From Psychromonas ingrahamii 37 (GTDB taxonomy: Bacteria; Pseudomonadota; Gammaproteobacteria; Enterobacterales; Psychromonadaceae): a stretch of DNA of 64,000 nucleotides. Location of the stretch: assembly GCF_000015285.1 (NCBI RefSeq), contig NC_008709.1, positions 62,001 through 126,000 on the forward strand. Direction: 5' to 3'. A program made the translations under genes and the position numbers. This document shows, one piece after another, positions 39,958 through 50,630 of the stretch. Numbering within the stretch: the stretch's first letter is position 1; every line of letters starts with the position of its first letter. The notes under the pieces were generated by a model that did not search any database, was not told the DNA's origin, and was given only the letters and a program-made list of their open reading frames with translations.

Positions 39958-40431
39958 TTAATGAATTAATCCATCTTCAAAATCAAGTAACATAGATTCA
40001 AGCTGCATAAAGGCATCTTCACTATTTGGATCGTTAAATAAGACCATTAATATTAACCACTTAAGATCAGAAAGTGTTAATTCATCCACATCTAAAGACA
40101 TGACACAATCAATAACAACTTCTTGTGTGTGAGTATTTAATATGTCAGCTTGATTTAAGTAGGAGATAAACCCCTGACCGTCACAGCTTATTCTGTGCTG
40201 CTCAGCCGCACTGTAAATTCGATGTGAGGTTTCTTTTGCTAATTGCGTTTTACTCTCCGGATTCTGTTCATGTAAGCTAGTGAGGTTATCAAGCCATGCG
40301 AGTGCTTTTGAAATATCGTTCTTCTGAAAACCTTCTTCCAATAATTCATCAGTGATCTCCTGCGCATCTATTTCTGTGCTTTGATCAATTTGCATATAGC
40401 TTTCAAAAAGATACATTATTATTTCAAACAT
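39958..40431 (-). CDS. smg: Smg family protein (DUF494)
   Basis: A 157-residue acidic, mostly helical protein. It opens MFEIIMYLFESYMQ and has the family block EEGFQKNDISKALAWLDNL. Molecular function is unknown. It lies between dprA and yrdD on the same strand, the conserved dprA-smg order. Confidence 0.92.
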   Translation of the reverse strand: MFEIIMYLFESYMQIDQSTEIDAQEITDELLEEGFQKNDISKALAWLDNLTSLHEQNPESKTQLAKETSHRIYSAAEQHRISCDGQGFISYLNQADILNTHTQEVVIDCVMSLDVDELTLSDLKWLILMVLFNDPNSEDAFMQLESMLLDFEDGLIH

Positions 40432-40476
40432 ATTTAACCTTGTTTTTTAATGTTGGTGATAAAATGACAACCGCAT

Positions 40477-41535
40477 CTAATTGCTTAACTTTATATAACC
40501 TTGGGTTGTGACTGTTATTCTACCAGTTATCTCAAGTTCTATTAACTGATTTTGTAAGGTCGCTACATCGAAACCGCTACGATTCAATAATTGCTCAAGG
40601 GTAGTGAGGTGAAAATCAATATGCTTTAAGAGAGGGTGGCAAGGTGTGGCAAGGGATGTTGTTTCTCCATCACTGCTTGAAAATGGGTCACATAAGTGGC
40701 TAAATTCATCACATATATCCTGAGTATTCATGACCAGTTTTGCACCCTGTTGAATCAGTTGATGGCAGCCCCAGGCCTCTGCATTATCAATTGAACCGGG
40801 CAGGGCAAAGACATCCCGATTTTGCTCTAATGCATAGCGTGCAGTGATTAATGATCCGCTACGTTTTGAAGCCTCAATCACTAACACGCCTAAACTTAAA
40901 CCTGAAATAATGCGATTCCGTCTGGGGAAATTAGCAGGAAAGGCAGCTGCGTTTGGCCAAAACTCTGATACCAACAACCCCTTTTCTTTTATTTGCTGTG
41001 CAAGTTTAAGATGCCGCTTTGGATAAATGTTATTTAATCCGGTACCTAATACAGCAACAGTATGACCCTGTTTGTCAATAGCTCCTTGATGCGCAAGCCC
41101 ATCAATGCCAATGGCTAAACCACTGGTAATGGTAAAACCTGAAGTACTTAATTGCTGTGCGAATTGATAAGCCTTTTCTTGCCCGTAGGGGGTACAGTTA
41201 CGACTCCCTACTATCGCAATTTGAGGGGTGCTTAATAAACCAATATTGCCTTGTAAATAAAGTAATAATGGGGGGCTGCTTATTTCCCTTAATAATTGCG
41301 GGTAATGTGGGCTGTCGTAACAAATAATATGATTTTCTGGTGAGTTATCTAACCAGGACAGGTTACTTTCAATTAATTTTAGATTCGGTTTAAGCAGCGC
41401 TGCTATTTGATTGTCTTTTAATCCGTAGGCTTGCAGTTGATTTCGAGATAACTGTAATAACTGTTCAATTGAATGATAAGTCAGCAGTTTTAATAGCGTG
41501 CGTTTATGAAGCGTTGGGATGGCATCTAAAACCAT
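40477..41535 (-). CDS. dprA: DNA-processing protein DprA
   Basis: A 352-residue protein that loads RecA on incoming single-stranded DNA during natural transformation. The Rossmann-like domain carries GSRNCTPYG (near 110), SGLAIGIDGLAHQGAI and GTGLNNIYPKRH; the C-terminal part (about 290-352) is a winged-helix-like domain (LLNRSGFDVATLQNQL). It is conserved in bacteria not known to be competent, so competence should not be assumed. Confidence 0.95.
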   Translation of the reverse strand: MVLDAIPTLHKRTLLKLLTYHSIEQLLQLSRNQLQAYGLKDNQIAALLKPNLKLIESNLSWLDNSPENHIICYDSPHYPQLLREISSPPLLLYLQGNIGLLSTPQIAIVGSRNCTPYGQEKAYQFAQQLSTSGFTITSGLAIGIDGLAHQGAIDKQGHTVAVLGTGLNNIYPKRHLKLAQQIKEKGLLVSEFWPNAAAFPANFPRRNRIISGLSLGVLVIEASKRSGSLITARYALEQNRDVFALPGSIDNAEAWGCHQLIQQGAKLVMNTQDICDEFSHLCDPFSSSDGETTSLATPCHPLLKHIDFHLTTLEQLLNRSGFDVATLQNQLIELEITGRITVTTQGYIKLSN

Positions 41536-41602
41536 CCAATAGCGACTATTATGTTCATTATTTTGTGGTGAAAATAAGTTAAATTGAATAGTTACCTGCC
41601 TT

Positions 41603-41643
41603 GTTACTATCTGACCCTAAAATTAATCGGGTTAGATAGTAAC
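41603..41643. terminator. Inverted repeat between dprA and the LysM gene
   Basis: A 15-bp inverted repeat with one mismatch (GTTACTATCTGACCC/GGGTTAGATAGTAAC) around an 11-nt loop. No T-run follows, so it is only a possible terminator of the LysM gene. Confidence 0.45.
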
Positions 41644-41657
41644 ATGATATTAAAGAA

Positions 41658-42740
41658 CTAAAACGCTAGGCCTTGTATTTTATAATTTGGGGCTATTACC
41701 TCGGTGCTGCGCATTATCATAGCGATACTTACTTTATCATAGACTCTAAATACCAATAGTTCACCAATACGCTCTGCGGGTATTTTAATATCAGGGCTTC
41801 CTATTTGGTCAAGTTTTGAAGCATACTTTTGATAAACAACGCTATTTTTATTAATTAAAATACCCGGTCCCGACCTTAAAATAGAAAACATAGAGCCTAT
41901 TTGAACATTATCTCGCTGACCTTTGTTGATCACCACAATATCCCACTTACCAGCTGCTTTTGAATTGTTAAGTGCAGCAATAATCTGACCTTGCATTGTT
42001 TTTGGAACTGATTGGGGCAAAAAATAGGCTGGCAGTGTTTCATATTCCGGAATGGGTAATATTAAATCCCCCTGACGGGCTTCCCTTGAGCTGCTTATAA
42101 AATCATGCGGAGTGACCTGCTCGGTGCCGCTAACATTTGGGTTTTTAGAGACTTCTGAGAGGCCAATAAAAATCAGTTGCTTGCCTAAAAATTCTTTACT
42201 GACAGAATCTATATAGTCTTCACCTAAACGATAAACACCATACAACTTACCTTTATCGTATTGTCCCTGCCCATAAAAGATATCTCCTTCAAAGAAACGA
42301 GGAGTTGCCTTTCCATCGCCGAGTAAACGAGGTGCACCAGTCAATAACGCCGGATCAATGATATGGTCTCTTGATAAAAAAGAGGAGATAGAAGCTAAGG
42401 GAATCGTTGGGATGGCTGCCTGTTTTTCCTGTAATCTTGGTGTTGGTGATAATTTTTTTAATATCTTACGGGAAAGTTGAGGCTCTCCATCAACCCAAAT
42501 CAAGGTTAATATATCACCGGGATAAATGAGGTCGGGATTTTTAATTTGACTGTTTTTTTGCCATAAACGTGGCCACAACCAGGGGGAGTTTAAAAAATGA
42601 GCAGAAATATCCCATAAAGTATCTCCTTTAACAACTTCATAGGTTTCGGGGTGATTATCTTTTAGAGTAAGGGTGTCGGCGATTGCCACAACAGAAACCA
42701 CAATACCTATCAAGAAAGCTGTAATTAGGTTTAATTTCAT
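41658..42740 (-). CDS. Exported LysM peptidoglycan-binding protein
   Basis: A 360-residue protein with a signal peptide (residues 1-21, ending VAIADT) and one LysM domain at about 33-85 (YEVVKGDTLWDISAHFL, then NPDLIYPGDIL). The remaining 270 residues form a domain of unknown function. The gene is divergent from def, where a LysM gene beside dprA is common in Gammaproteobacteria. A role in cell-wall binding is inferred from the domain only. Confidence 0.85.
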   Translation of the reverse strand: MKLNLITAFLIGIVVSVVAIADTLTLKDNHPETYEVVKGDTLWDISAHFLNSPWLWPRLWQKNSQIKNPDLIYPGDILTLIWVDGEPQLSRKILKKLSPTPRLQEKQAAIPTIPLASISSFLSRDHIIDPALLTGAPRLLGDGKATPRFFEGDIFYGQGQYDKGKLYGVYRLGEDYIDSVSKEFLGKQLIFIGLSEVSKNPNVSGTEQVTPHDFISSSREARQGDLILPIPEYETLPAYFLPQSVPKTMQGQIIAALNNSKAAGKWDIVVINKGQRDNVQIGSMFSILRSGPGILINKNSVVYQKYASKLDQIGSPDIKIPAERIGELLVFRVYDKVSIAMIMRSTEVIAPNYKIQGLAF

Positions 42741-42838
42741 AACAATCCTTGTCTGATGACTAATAAGACTTTTTTTTATATTCGGAAATGACTAGAATTA
42801 GAACTCTTTAATACTAACCAATAGGATTAGATAATATC

Positions 42839-43342
42839 ATGGCTTTACTAGAAGTATTACGCTTTCCAGATAAACGTCTAAGAACGATTGCGAAACCTGT
42901 AGAACAGATCACGGTCGAACTTAAAAAAACAGCTGAAAACATGATTGAAACCATGTATGAGGAAGAGGGGGTTGGTCTTGCTGCCACGCAAGTAAATTTC
43001 CACCGACGTCTTGTCGTGATTGATGTTTCTGAGCAGCGCAATCAAGCAATGGTGATCATTAACCCCGTTATTGTCGAACATTCAGGAGAAGAGATATCGG
43101 AAGAGGGTTGCCTTTCCGTTCCTGAAACTAATGCAGAGGTTAAACGTGCCGAGTTTGTTACCTTAGAATACTTAGATATTGAAGGGAAGCAACAAGTATT
43201 AAAGGCTGATGGTTTGCTGGCCGTTTGTCTTCAGCATGAAATCGATCACCTGAATGGAAAATTATTCATTGACTATCTGTCACCCTTAAAACAAAAACGG
43301 ATTAAAACAAAACTGGAAAAATTACAACGACATAACGTATAG
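42839..43342 (+). CDS. def: Peptide deformylase
   Basis: A 167-residue Fe2+ enzyme removing the formyl group from nascent proteins. The three motifs are GVGLAATQ (near 44), EEGCLSVPE (near 88) and QHEIDHLNG (near 132), where Cys and both His bind metal. Paired with fmt, which adds the formyl group to Met-tRNA; rsmB, trkA and trkH follow. Confidence 0.97.
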   Translation: MALLEVLRFPDKRLRTIAKPVEQITVELKKTAENMIETMYEEEGVGLAATQVNFHRRLVVIDVSEQRNQAMVIINPVIVEHSGEEISEEGCLSVPETNAEVKRAEFVTLEYLDIEGKQQVLKADGLLAVCLQHEIDHLNGKLFIDYLSPLKQKRIKTKLEKLQRHNV

Positions 43343-43436
43343 GGTTGGCGATACTTTTTTCGGCTGATAATCAGAGTCGAATAGAGTGCAATATAACAAC
43401 CAAAAAATATTTATCATTTTTACTTTAAGGTTTCTC

Positions 43437-44387
43437 TTGGAAAAACTAAATATAATTTTTGCCGGCACGCCTGATTTTGCAGCTAAGCATCTTAGTGCAT
43501 TGATAAACTCCGAGCATAATGTGATTGCCGTTTATACACAACCGGATCGCCCGGCAGGACGCGGTAAAAGATTAACCGCGAGTGCCGTCAAAGAGCTTGC
43601 TATGGAGCAACAGATTCCTGTTTACCAGCCCGCTAACTTCAAAGAGGTTGACAGTACTAAGCAACTTGCCGCGTTAAATGCCGATCTTATGATTGTGGTT
43701 GCCTACGGTTTATTATTACCGCAATTGGTATTAGGGATACCTCGTTTGGGCTGTTTAAATGTACATGGCTCCTTATTGCCTCGCTGGCGGGGTGCTGCAC
43801 CCATTCAGCGTGCAATTTGGGCGGGTGATACAGAGACGGGTGTGACTATCATGCAAATGGATGAAGGTCTGGATACCGGTGATATGTTAGCTAAAGTGAG
43901 TTGTCCAATTGAGAGAGATGAAACCAGTGCTTCGCTCTATGAAAAACTTGCCCTGCAAGCGCCTGATGTATTAGTTGATACTATTAATAAACTCGTTAAG
44001 GGGGAATTAAAGGCTGAAAAACAAGATCCGCAATTAGCCTGTTACGCTAAAAAATTGAGTAAAAGTGAGGCATTGATTGATTGGTCCAAGGATGCCGTCT
44101 TTATTGAGCGCTGTATCCGGGCATTTAATCCCTGGCCGGTCAGTTATTTTGTGCTTGACGATAAAGTCATAAAAGTGCGCCAGGCAGGTTTACTTGCGAC
44201 CAAAAGTGAACAGACCGCGGGTACTATTATTACAGCGAGTAAAAATGGCATTCAAGTCGCCACGGGTGAAGGTATTATAAACCTTGAAGTGCTTCAGTTG
44301 GCGGGAAAAAAAGCGCTGCCGGTACAAGATATTTTAAATTCTCGTCGTGAATTGTTTGCGCAGGGTACTTTACTACAGCAAGGTTAA
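43437..44387 (+). CDS. fmt: Methionyl-tRNA formyltransferase (TTG start)
   Basis: A 316-residue enzyme that formylates Met-tRNA(fMet) with 10-formyl-THF. Motifs are [11 protein letters not shown] near the start, [15 protein letters not shown] (near 110) and [17 protein letters not shown] choose a TTG at 43437, preceded by TTAAGG at 6 bases, because the product then matches family length and N-terminus ([11 protein letters not shown]). A GTG 51 bases upstream would add a hydrophobic 17-residue extension without a ribosome-binding site. Confidence 0.93.
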   Translation: MEKLNIIFAGTPDFAAKHLSALINSEHNVIAVYTQPDRPAGRGKRLTASAVKELAMEQQIPVYQPANFKEVDSTKQLAALNADLMIVVAYGLLLPQLVLGIPRLGCLNVHGSLLPRWRGAAPIQRAIWAGDTETGVTIMQMDEGLDTGDMLAKVSCPIERDETSASLYEKLALQAPDVLVDTINKLVKGELKAEKQDPQLACYAKKLSKSEALIDWSKDAVFIERCIRAFNPWPVSYFVLDDKVIKVRQAGLLATKSEQTAGTIITASKNGIQVATGEGIINLEVLQLAGKKALPVQDILNSRRELFAQGTLLQQG

Positions 44388-44391
44388 TTAC

Positions 44392-45702
44392 ATGAATGTA
44401 AGAGCATTAGCAGCTAAAATTTTAAATCAAGTGGTAGAGCAGGGGCAATCATTATCCAATGTCTTACCCCCTGTCCAACAGGATCTTTCTCCTAAAGATA
44501 AAGCATTATTACAGGTACTTTGTTACGGCGTTTTACGTACTTTGCCGCGCTTAGATTTTTTCTGCCGTTCTCTGATGGACAAAGCATTAAAGGGCAAGCA
44601 GCGCGACCTGCACTTCCTTATTTTAGTCGGTTTTTACCAGTTACTGTATACCCGAATTCCCAGCCATGCCGCGGTTGGAGAAACAGTTAATGGGGCGAAA
44701 GAACTTAAAAAACAGGCATTAAAAGGCATGGTTAACGGTGTGTTACGGAATTTTTTACGTGAGCAGGAGAGCTTGGTAGAAAAAGCGAATAAACAACCGG
44801 CACTGGTTTATTGCCATCCAAGTTGGCTCGTAAAACGTTTACAAGCAGCCTATGGTGATGAGCTGGCCGCTCAGATTATGCACAATAATAATCAGCAGGC
44901 ACCAATGTGGCTACGGGTAAATGCGCTTCATCATACTCGCGATCAATACCAGGTTCTGTTAAATGATGCCGGACTGCTCAGTTTTAGCTCGGAGTTTAAT
45001 GATAATGCACTGCGTTTAGAAAAACCGACCGATGTTTACAAATTGCCTGGTTTTACCGAGGGCTGGGTTTCAGTGCAGGATGGCGCAGCACAGCTGGCGG
45101 CCCATTATTTAGATGCACAAGCCGGCGATCTGGTTTTAGATGCTTGTTCAGCACCTGGTGGTAAAACAGTGCATGTTCTGGAGCTGCAGAAAAATATAAA
45201 ACAGATGGTGGCTGTTGATGCAGATGCTAAACGGTTACTGCGTGTTCAAGAGAATTTAGATCGTCTTAAACTTAAGGCAAGCGTTATTCACGGTGATGCA
45301 TCACAACCGGGCAGTTGGTGGCATGGTGAGCTGTTTGATCGTATTCTTTGCGATGCACCCTGCAGTGCTACCGGTGTTATTCGTCGTCATCCGGACATCC
45401 GTTGGTTACGCCGAGAGAGTGATATTGCAGGTTTAGTGAGCTTACAAAAAAATATTTTGCATGCGTTATGGGATAAACTAAAACCCGGAGGTATTCTACT
45501 CTATGCAACTTGCTCTATTTTGCCCGATGAAAATGATTTACAAATTCAAGACTTTTTAGAAAGTAGGCAGGATGCCTCGTTAATACCCCTTATTGTGCAG
45601 GATAATCTCCAAAACAATATCCAAAATAAAGGACGGCAGATATTGCCTAATGAAGATGCGATGGATGGTTTTTATTATGCAAAATTGCAAAAGTCATTAT
45701 AA
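44392..45702 (+). CDS. rsmB: 16S rRNA m5C967 methyltransferase
   Basis: A 436-residue protein with an N-terminal NusB-like RNA-binding domain (to about 140) and a C-terminal SAM methyltransferase. SAM motif I is LDACSAPGGKT; the catalytic cysteines are in DAPCSATG and ATCSILP. It modifies C967 of 16S rRNA. It starts 4 bases after fmt with AAGGTTAATTAC ahead of the ATG; longer in-frame starts within fmt are not needed. Confidence 0.95.
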   Translation: MNVRALAAKILNQVVEQGQSLSNVLPPVQQDLSPKDKALLQVLCYGVLRTLPRLDFFCRSLMDKALKGKQRDLHFLILVGFYQLLYTRIPSHAAVGETVNGAKELKKQALKGMVNGVLRNFLREQESLVEKANKQPALVYCHPSWLVKRLQAAYGDELAAQIMHNNNQQAPMWLRVNALHHTRDQYQVLLNDAGLLSFSSEFNDNALRLEKPTDVYKLPGFTEGWVSVQDGAAQLAAHYLDAQAGDLVLDACSAPGGKTVHVLELQKNIKQMVAVDADAKRLLRVQENLDRLKLKASVIHGDASQPGSWWHGELFDRILCDAPCSATGVIRRHPDIRWLRRESDIAGLVSLQKNILHALWDKLKPGGILLYATCSILPDENDLQIQDFLESRQDASLIPLIVQDNLQNNIQNKGRQILPNEDAMDGFYYAKLQKSL

Positions 45703-45912
45703 AAGATGCTGCTAATGAGCAATTATGCAAGTCTGTTCATTTACTACTAAACTAAATGACATTTCTTAGCTTGTGGTTATTTGTGCTATCCATCGATCAC
45801 TTAATTATGTTGTTATAAGTAAAGTCTGATGGCTTTTATTAAATATCTGGTAATAAAGCCATTGCAGCTGGTTTTTATTATCAACCAGATCATTGAAGGA
45901 TAATAAGATCGC

Positions 45913-47289
45913 ATGAAGATTATTATATTAGGCGCAGGGCAGGTGGGTGCTTCATTAGCAGAGAACCTTGTTGGTGAAAATAACGATATCACGGTGGTTG
46001 ATTTATCGCCCGATAATTTACAAGAGTTACAAGACAGGTTTGATTTACGCGTTGTTCAGGGGAGTGCTTCAAGCCCGGTAATACTCGCTGAGGCAGGAGC
46101 CGAAGACGCGGACATGTTAATTGCCGTGACCAATTCTGACGAAGTCAATATGGTAGCCTGTCAAATTGCTTTTACGCTCTTTAATGTCCCTAAAAAAATA
46201 GCCCGTATCCGTTCACAAAGTTTTATTCAATACGAAAAAGAGTTATTTGGCAGTGGTGCTTTCCCGATCGATCATGTGATCGCCCCGGAAAAGTTAGTGA
46301 GTGATTACATTACTCAGTTAATTGATTATCCGGGCGCATTGCAAGTTGCCAACTTCGCCAATGGCAAAGTGAATTTAATGGCGATTAAAGCCTATTATGG
46401 TGGTTCGTTGGTGGGTAATGCTATTTCTACATTGAAACAGCACATGCCTAATATTGAAGCGCGGGTAGCGGCTATTTTCAGGCGTGGCAAAGCAATTCGT
46501 CCACGGGGTACCACTATTATTGAAGCGGATGATGAGGTGTTTTTTATCTCAGCAAGTCAACATATTCGTGCCATTATGAGTGAGATGCAAAAGCTTGAAA
46601 AACCTTACAAACGAATTATGATTGTAGGTGGCGGTTATATTGGTGAAAGCTTAGCTAAACGCCTAGAAAAAGACTGTTCAGTTAAATTAATTGAAAAAAA
46701 TTTAAAACGGGCAGAATACCTTTCCGAAACACTTTCCAACACTATTGTCTTTTGTGGTGATTCATCGGATCAAGAATTATTGACCGAAGAGCACATTGAT
46801 CAAATTGACCTTTTTATTACAGTTACCAATGATGATGAGGCTAATATTATGTCAGCAATGCTAGCTAAACGTATGGGGGCAAGGAAAGTCATGGTATTAA
46901 TCCAGCGCAGTGCTTATCTTGACCTTGTACAGGGAGGTATTTTAGACATCGCTATTTCTCCGCAGCAGGCAACGCTTTCGGCCCTGTTAACCCATGTGCG
47001 TAAGGCTGATTTGAAGCACGTCTACTCTTTGCGAGAAGGACTCGCTGAAGCGATTGAAATTATTGCCCGTGGTGACAGCATGACTTCAAAAGTCGTCGGC
47101 AGAGAATTATGCCAACTTAAATTACCGCCAGGTACAAGTATCGGCGCAATAGTGAGAAATGAGACAGTGTTAATCGCCCATGATAATACTGTGCTTGAAA
47201 CCGATGACCACGTTATATTATTTCTGGTGAATAAAAAGTTTATCAGCGATATTGAAAAATTATTTCAACCTAGTCCGTTCTTTTTGTAG
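45913..47289 (+). CDS. trkA: Trk potassium uptake regulator TrkA
   Basis: A 458-residue peripheral protein with two RCK repeats, each a NAD-binding Rossmann fold plus a TrkA-C domain. Nucleotide motifs are [15 protein letters not shown] (residues 4-18) and [14 protein letters not shown] (near 236-249). It gates TrkH according to nucleotide state. It is followed in the same frame by trkH after 12 bases. Confidence 0.96.
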   Translation: MKIIILGAGQVGASLAENLVGENNDITVVDLSPDNLQELQDRFDLRVVQGSASSPVILAEAGAEDADMLIAVTNSDEVNMVACQIAFTLFNVPKKIARIRSQSFIQYEKELFGSGAFPIDHVIAPEKLVSDYITQLIDYPGALQVANFANGKVNLMAIKAYYGGSLVGNAISTLKQHMPNIEARVAAIFRRGKAIRPRGTTIIEADDEVFFISASQHIRAIMSEMQKLEKPYKRIMIVGGGYIGESLAKRLEKDCSVKLIEKNLKRAEYLSETLSNTIVFCGDSSDQELLTEEHIDQIDLFITVTNDDEANIMSAMLAKRMGARKVMVLIQRSAYLDLVQGGILDIAISPQQATLSALLTHVRKADLKHVYSLREGLAEAIEIIARGDSMTSKVVGRELCQLKLPPGTSIGAIVRNETVLIAHDNTVLETDDHVILFLVNKKFISDIEKLFQPSPFFL

Positions 47290-47301
47290 CTCTGTCATCC
47301 T

Positions 47302-48747
47302 GTGGTTACTCGTCCCCTGCTCTTTATTACCGGATTGGTATTGTCAAAAATGGCAATATTTATGTATCCGCCCATGGTCTTCGCTTTTTATAATAATACC
47401 TTAGGTGGCGTAGAATTTTTATCCTCTATTATTATTACTCACCTGGCTTCTGCTCTTTTTATTTTTATGGGCAAAGAAAAAGAATTCTCTCGCTTAGGTG
47501 TAAGAGAGATGTTTTTATTAACCACCGGGGTGTGGGTTTTAGCCAGTATGTTTGCCGCATTACCTTTTGTGCTGATTGAACATATTAATTTTAGTAATGC
47601 TTTTTTTGAAACCATGTCGGGTATTACTACAACGGGCAGTACAGTACTTAATAATTTAGATACTATGCATCCGAGTATTTTATTGTGGCGCTCCATTTTA
47701 CAATGGTTAGGTGGCGTTGGTTTTATCGTGATGGGGGTGGCTATTTTACCCTTTTTGAATGTCGGCGGGATGCGCCTCTTCCAGACAGAATCGTCAGACT
47801 GGTCAGATAAAGCTGAATCTAAAACGCGCAGTGTCGCAATCGATATTTTGTTGGTCTACATCTTCTTAAGCGTGTGCTGTTTTGTTGGCTATCGTCTTGC
47901 CGGTATGGGGAGTTTCGATGCAATAAATCATGCTATGACGACTATTTCGACGGGGGGATACTCAACTTCAGATCGTTCAATGGGAAATTTTTCCAATGCA
48001 GCACATTGGAATGCCATTATTTTTATGTTTTTGGGTGGGTTGCCATTTTTATTATTGATACGTGCCTTTAACCAACACAGTTTAGTCACTCTTTTCCGTG
48101 ATGCTCAAGTCTTAGGCTTTATTAAAGTGGTCTTGTTCTTTACTTTAAGCTTAACCGCTTATTTAGTGTTCAGTGATCAATTCTCCCCGGCTAATGCCTT
48201 GCGATTAAGTTTATTTAATGTCGTTTCTGTGGTCACAACCACAGGCTTTGGGCTTGATGATTTTATTTCCTGGGGAGATTTTAGTCTTGTTGTTTTTTGG
48301 GGGTTAATGTTTTCTGGTGCTTGTTCCGGTTCAACCTCGGGTGGTATAAAAATATTCCGCTTTCAAATTGCCACCAGTATGCTTAAACGTCAGTTAATGA
48401 TCTTAATTCACCCTCGTGGCATCTTTCCGCAACGTTACAATAATCGCACCGTAAGCGATGATATTCTACGCTCTTTAATTGCTTTTATTTTGGCCTATAT
48501 GGGCACTATTGCAGTCTCAACCTTATTATTAGCACTGTTTGGCTCAACGGCTATTGTTGCTCTGTCTGCCTCCATTACTGCCGTTTCCAATGTTGGACCC
48601 GGCCTGGATCCGAGCATTGGTCCAAGCGGAAATTTTTCAGCTTTATCGGATCCTTCCAAATGGGTTTTAGCCATTGGTATGCTAATGGGACGATTAGAGA
48701 TACTGACTGTGGTGGTCTTGTTTTTACCTCATTTTTGGCGCCGTTAG
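47302..48747 (+). CDS. trkH: Trk potassium channel subunit TrkH (GTG start)
   Basis: A 481-residue K+ channel-like membrane protein with four pseudo-repeats. Filter-region sequences are TTGSTVL, STGGYSTSD, TTGFGLDD and VGPGLDP. The only reasonable start is the GTG of VTRPLLF, with a weak ribosome-binding site, so translation probably depends on coupling to trkA. Between the trkA TAG and this GTG there are four sense codons and no stop in the same frame. Confidence 0.94.
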   Translation: MVTRPLLFITGLVLSKMAIFMYPPMVFAFYNNTLGGVEFLSSIIITHLASALFIFMGKEKEFSRLGVREMFLLTTGVWVLASMFAALPFVLIEHINFSNAFFETMSGITTTGSTVLNNLDTMHPSILLWRSILQWLGGVGFIVMGVAILPFLNVGGMRLFQTESSDWSDKAESKTRSVAIDILLVYIFLSVCCFVGYRLAGMGSFDAINHAMTTISTGGYSTSDRSMGNFSNAAHWNAIIFMFLGGLPFLLLIRAFNQHSLVTLFRDAQVLGFIKVVLFFTLSLTAYLVFSDQFSPANALRLSLFNVVSVVTTTGFGLDDFISWGDFSLVVFWGLMFSGACSGSTSGGIKIFRFQIATSMLKRQLMILIHPRGIFPQRYNNRTVSDDILRSLIAFILAYMGTIAVSTLLLALFGSTAIVALSASITAVSNVGPGLDPSIGPSGNFSALSDPSKWVLAIGMLMGRLEILTVVVLFLPHFWRR

Positions 48748-48904
48748 TACTGGCTTTTTTAGCCTTATACCGAACGCATTAATAAAGTGATCAGATTTAC
48801 CATTCAAATTCATCCTGACGGCTTTGTGAGCGTAAATTTACCTTTCAAGAAAGTGATCATAAACTTAATGTTTTGGTATTAATGGAATTTCTATTATTTT
48901 GTCG

Positions 48905-48962
48905 GTAGGGTGCATTCTATGCACCGCAACCAGCCGCAATCGGTGCGCGGAGCGCACCCTAC
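48905..48962. repeat. BIME-like element, copy 4
   Basis: Both GTAG-headed hairpins are perfect here: GGTGCAT-TCT-ATGCACC and, on the other strand, GGTGCGC-TCC-GCGCACC. It lies between the convergent trkH and rmuC and could act as a transcription barrier. Confidence 0.75.
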
Positions 48963-49014
48963 GAGCTGCTTTGCCTGCTGGTATGATCTTGTTTTAGCCT
49001 TATTTTCAGCACCG

Positions 49015-50376
49015 CTAGTCTTGGCTGTTTTTAGCGTGGAAAGCAGAATTCTCTAAATTAGTGCGTTCAACCAAGGTTTCAGGTAAAGGTTTAGTAACTG
49101 TTACGCCCATTTCTTTTAACTGTTCCGCTTGTTGAATAAGATTACCCCGACCCTGACTGAATTGCTTCAGTGCCCGATCATAACTGTTTTGTGCTTTATT
49201 CAGCTGTGAGCCAACATCCAACATATTTTCACTAAACAAGCGTAATTTGTCATATAATTTACCCGCCTGCTGGGCAATTAAACGACCATTTTGCTCCTGT
49301 TGCTCAAAGCGCCATAAGTTATCAATAGTACGTAACGCAATCATTAAGTTGGTTGGACTGGCGAGTAGTACATTGTTATCCAGTGCTAACTTAACCAACT
49401 CGGGGTCATGCTCCAGCGCGGTGATAAAAGCGGGTTCAACGGCCACAAATAATAAAACATAATCAAGGGTATTACTGCCAATCAAATTCTGATAATTCTT
49501 TTTTCCTAATCCTTTAATATGCTGACGAAGAGAGAGAGCATGTGCCTGTAATGCCTCTTTTTGGGTTTGCAGATCATCGGCATTAAAGAATCGCTCGTAG
49601 GCGACTAAAGATACTTTTGAATCAATAATAATATTTTTGTTTTGCGGTAATTGTACCACCACATCAGGCTGTAAACGCTGCCCCTGATCATTTTGAAAAC
49701 TAACCTGGGTTTTGTATTCATGGCCCTCACGCAATCCGGACGACTCTAAAATTCGCTGTAAAATAATCTCCCCCCAATTACCCTGCTGCTTATTATCGCC
49801 TTTTAATGCATTGGTCAGATTATTAGTTTCCTGCTGCATTAATTCATTGAGTTTGGCCAGGTTAGAAATTTCATTCTGTAAATTATAACGTTCTTTACTC
49901 TCATTAACGTAACAATCAGTGACTTGCTTTTTAAAACTATCTAACTGGGTTTTTAAAGGGTCAAGTAGTTGACTGATACTGTCTTGGTTTAGTTGTTTAA
50001 ACTGTGCGGATTTTTCGCTGAAAATACGTTGAGAAAGCAATTCGAATTGATTGCTCAGCTTCTGTTCATTTTCCTGCTGTTCTCTAAGGCGTTGAGTGGC
50101 GCTCTGCAAATGAACTTCTGTTTCTCTTAAACGTACAGTCAACTTGTTGCTTTGATGTTGCAAACTATCAATGAATGATTGTTTTTCCAGTAGTGTTTGG
50201 GATTTTTCAATATTTATATTTTGATTGTGCAGAAGTTCTTGAGCGGTTAATTTTTGCTCAATAAACAAGTGATCCCGTTGTTTTTTTAAACGTAATAAAG
50301 CCCAGGAAAAAATAATAATAAGGCTGAAAATTAATGAAGCACTGCTGACGAGAAGCATCAAAGGAGATAATAACAT
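49015..50376 (-). CDS. rmuC: DNA recombination protein RmuC
   Basis: A 453-residue protein with an N-terminal membrane anchor (residues 7-28), a long coiled coil (about 30-190) and the RmuC nuclease-like domain (about 200-380), with ALKGDNKQQGNWGE and PDVVVQLPQNKNIIIDSKVS. It limits inversions at short inverted repeats; the DSK pattern suggests a PD-(D/E)XK-like fold. The start overlaps the stop of the small gene upstream (TAATG), so the two are probably coupled. Confidence 0.93.
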   Translation of the reverse strand: MLLSPLMLLVSSASLIFSLIIIFSWALLRLKKQRDHLFIEQKLTAQELLHNQNINIEKSQTLLEKQSFIDSLQHQSNKLTVRLRETEVHLQSATQRLREQQENEQKLSNQFELLSQRIFSEKSAQFKQLNQDSISQLLDPLKTQLDSFKKQVTDCYVNESKERYNLQNEISNLAKLNELMQQETNNLTNALKGDNKQQGNWGEIILQRILESSGLREGHEYKTQVSFQNDQGQRLQPDVVVQLPQNKNIIIDSKVSLVAYERFFNADDLQTQKEALQAHALSLRQHIKGLGKKNYQNLIGSNTLDYVLLFVAVEPAFITALEHDPELVKLALDNNVLLASPTNLMIALRTIDNLWRFEQQEQNGRLIAQQAGKLYDKLRLFSENMLDVGSQLNKAQNSYDRALKQFSQGRGNLIQQAEQLKEMGVTVTKPLPETLVERTNLENSAFHAKNSQD

Positions 50377-50630
50377 TATGAATATTCAAATTTTTTAAGG
50401 TAATTCTTAACTTTTCTGTTAAGACTTTTCCAAACTAATAGATAGATTATATAAACCACAACCACGACTCCTTTATGAATATTGCTGCCTTGGTCTAATT
50501 GCTGAAAAGTAAAGCTGTCAGTATAAAAAGTCATTAAGATCAGATAAAAATAGATAATGACTGGAAAAATGAATACTGTCGACAGTTTCCAACTTAATAA
50601 CAAAAAAGAGATAAAATTACTTCGTAACAT
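50376..50630 (-). CDS. Small membrane protein, unknown function
   Basis: An 84-residue protein with two hydrophobic segments (about 8-35 and 53-67) and a basic C-terminus (KSLNRKVKNYLKKF). I do not recognise a family. The TAATG overlap with rmuC and the AT-rich coding base use like the neighbours argue that it is translated. A genuine gene is more likely than not, but unproven. Confidence 0.5.
   Translation of the reverse strand: MLRSNFISFLLLSWKLSTVFIFPVIIYFYLILMTFYTDSFTFQQLDQGSNIHKGVVVVVYIIYLLVWKSLNRKVKNYLKKFEYS

Noticed and set aside
43386-43436. GTG-started extension of fmt
   Set aside because: No ribosome-binding site, and the added hydrophobic residues have no match in the family; the TTG with AAGG is better.
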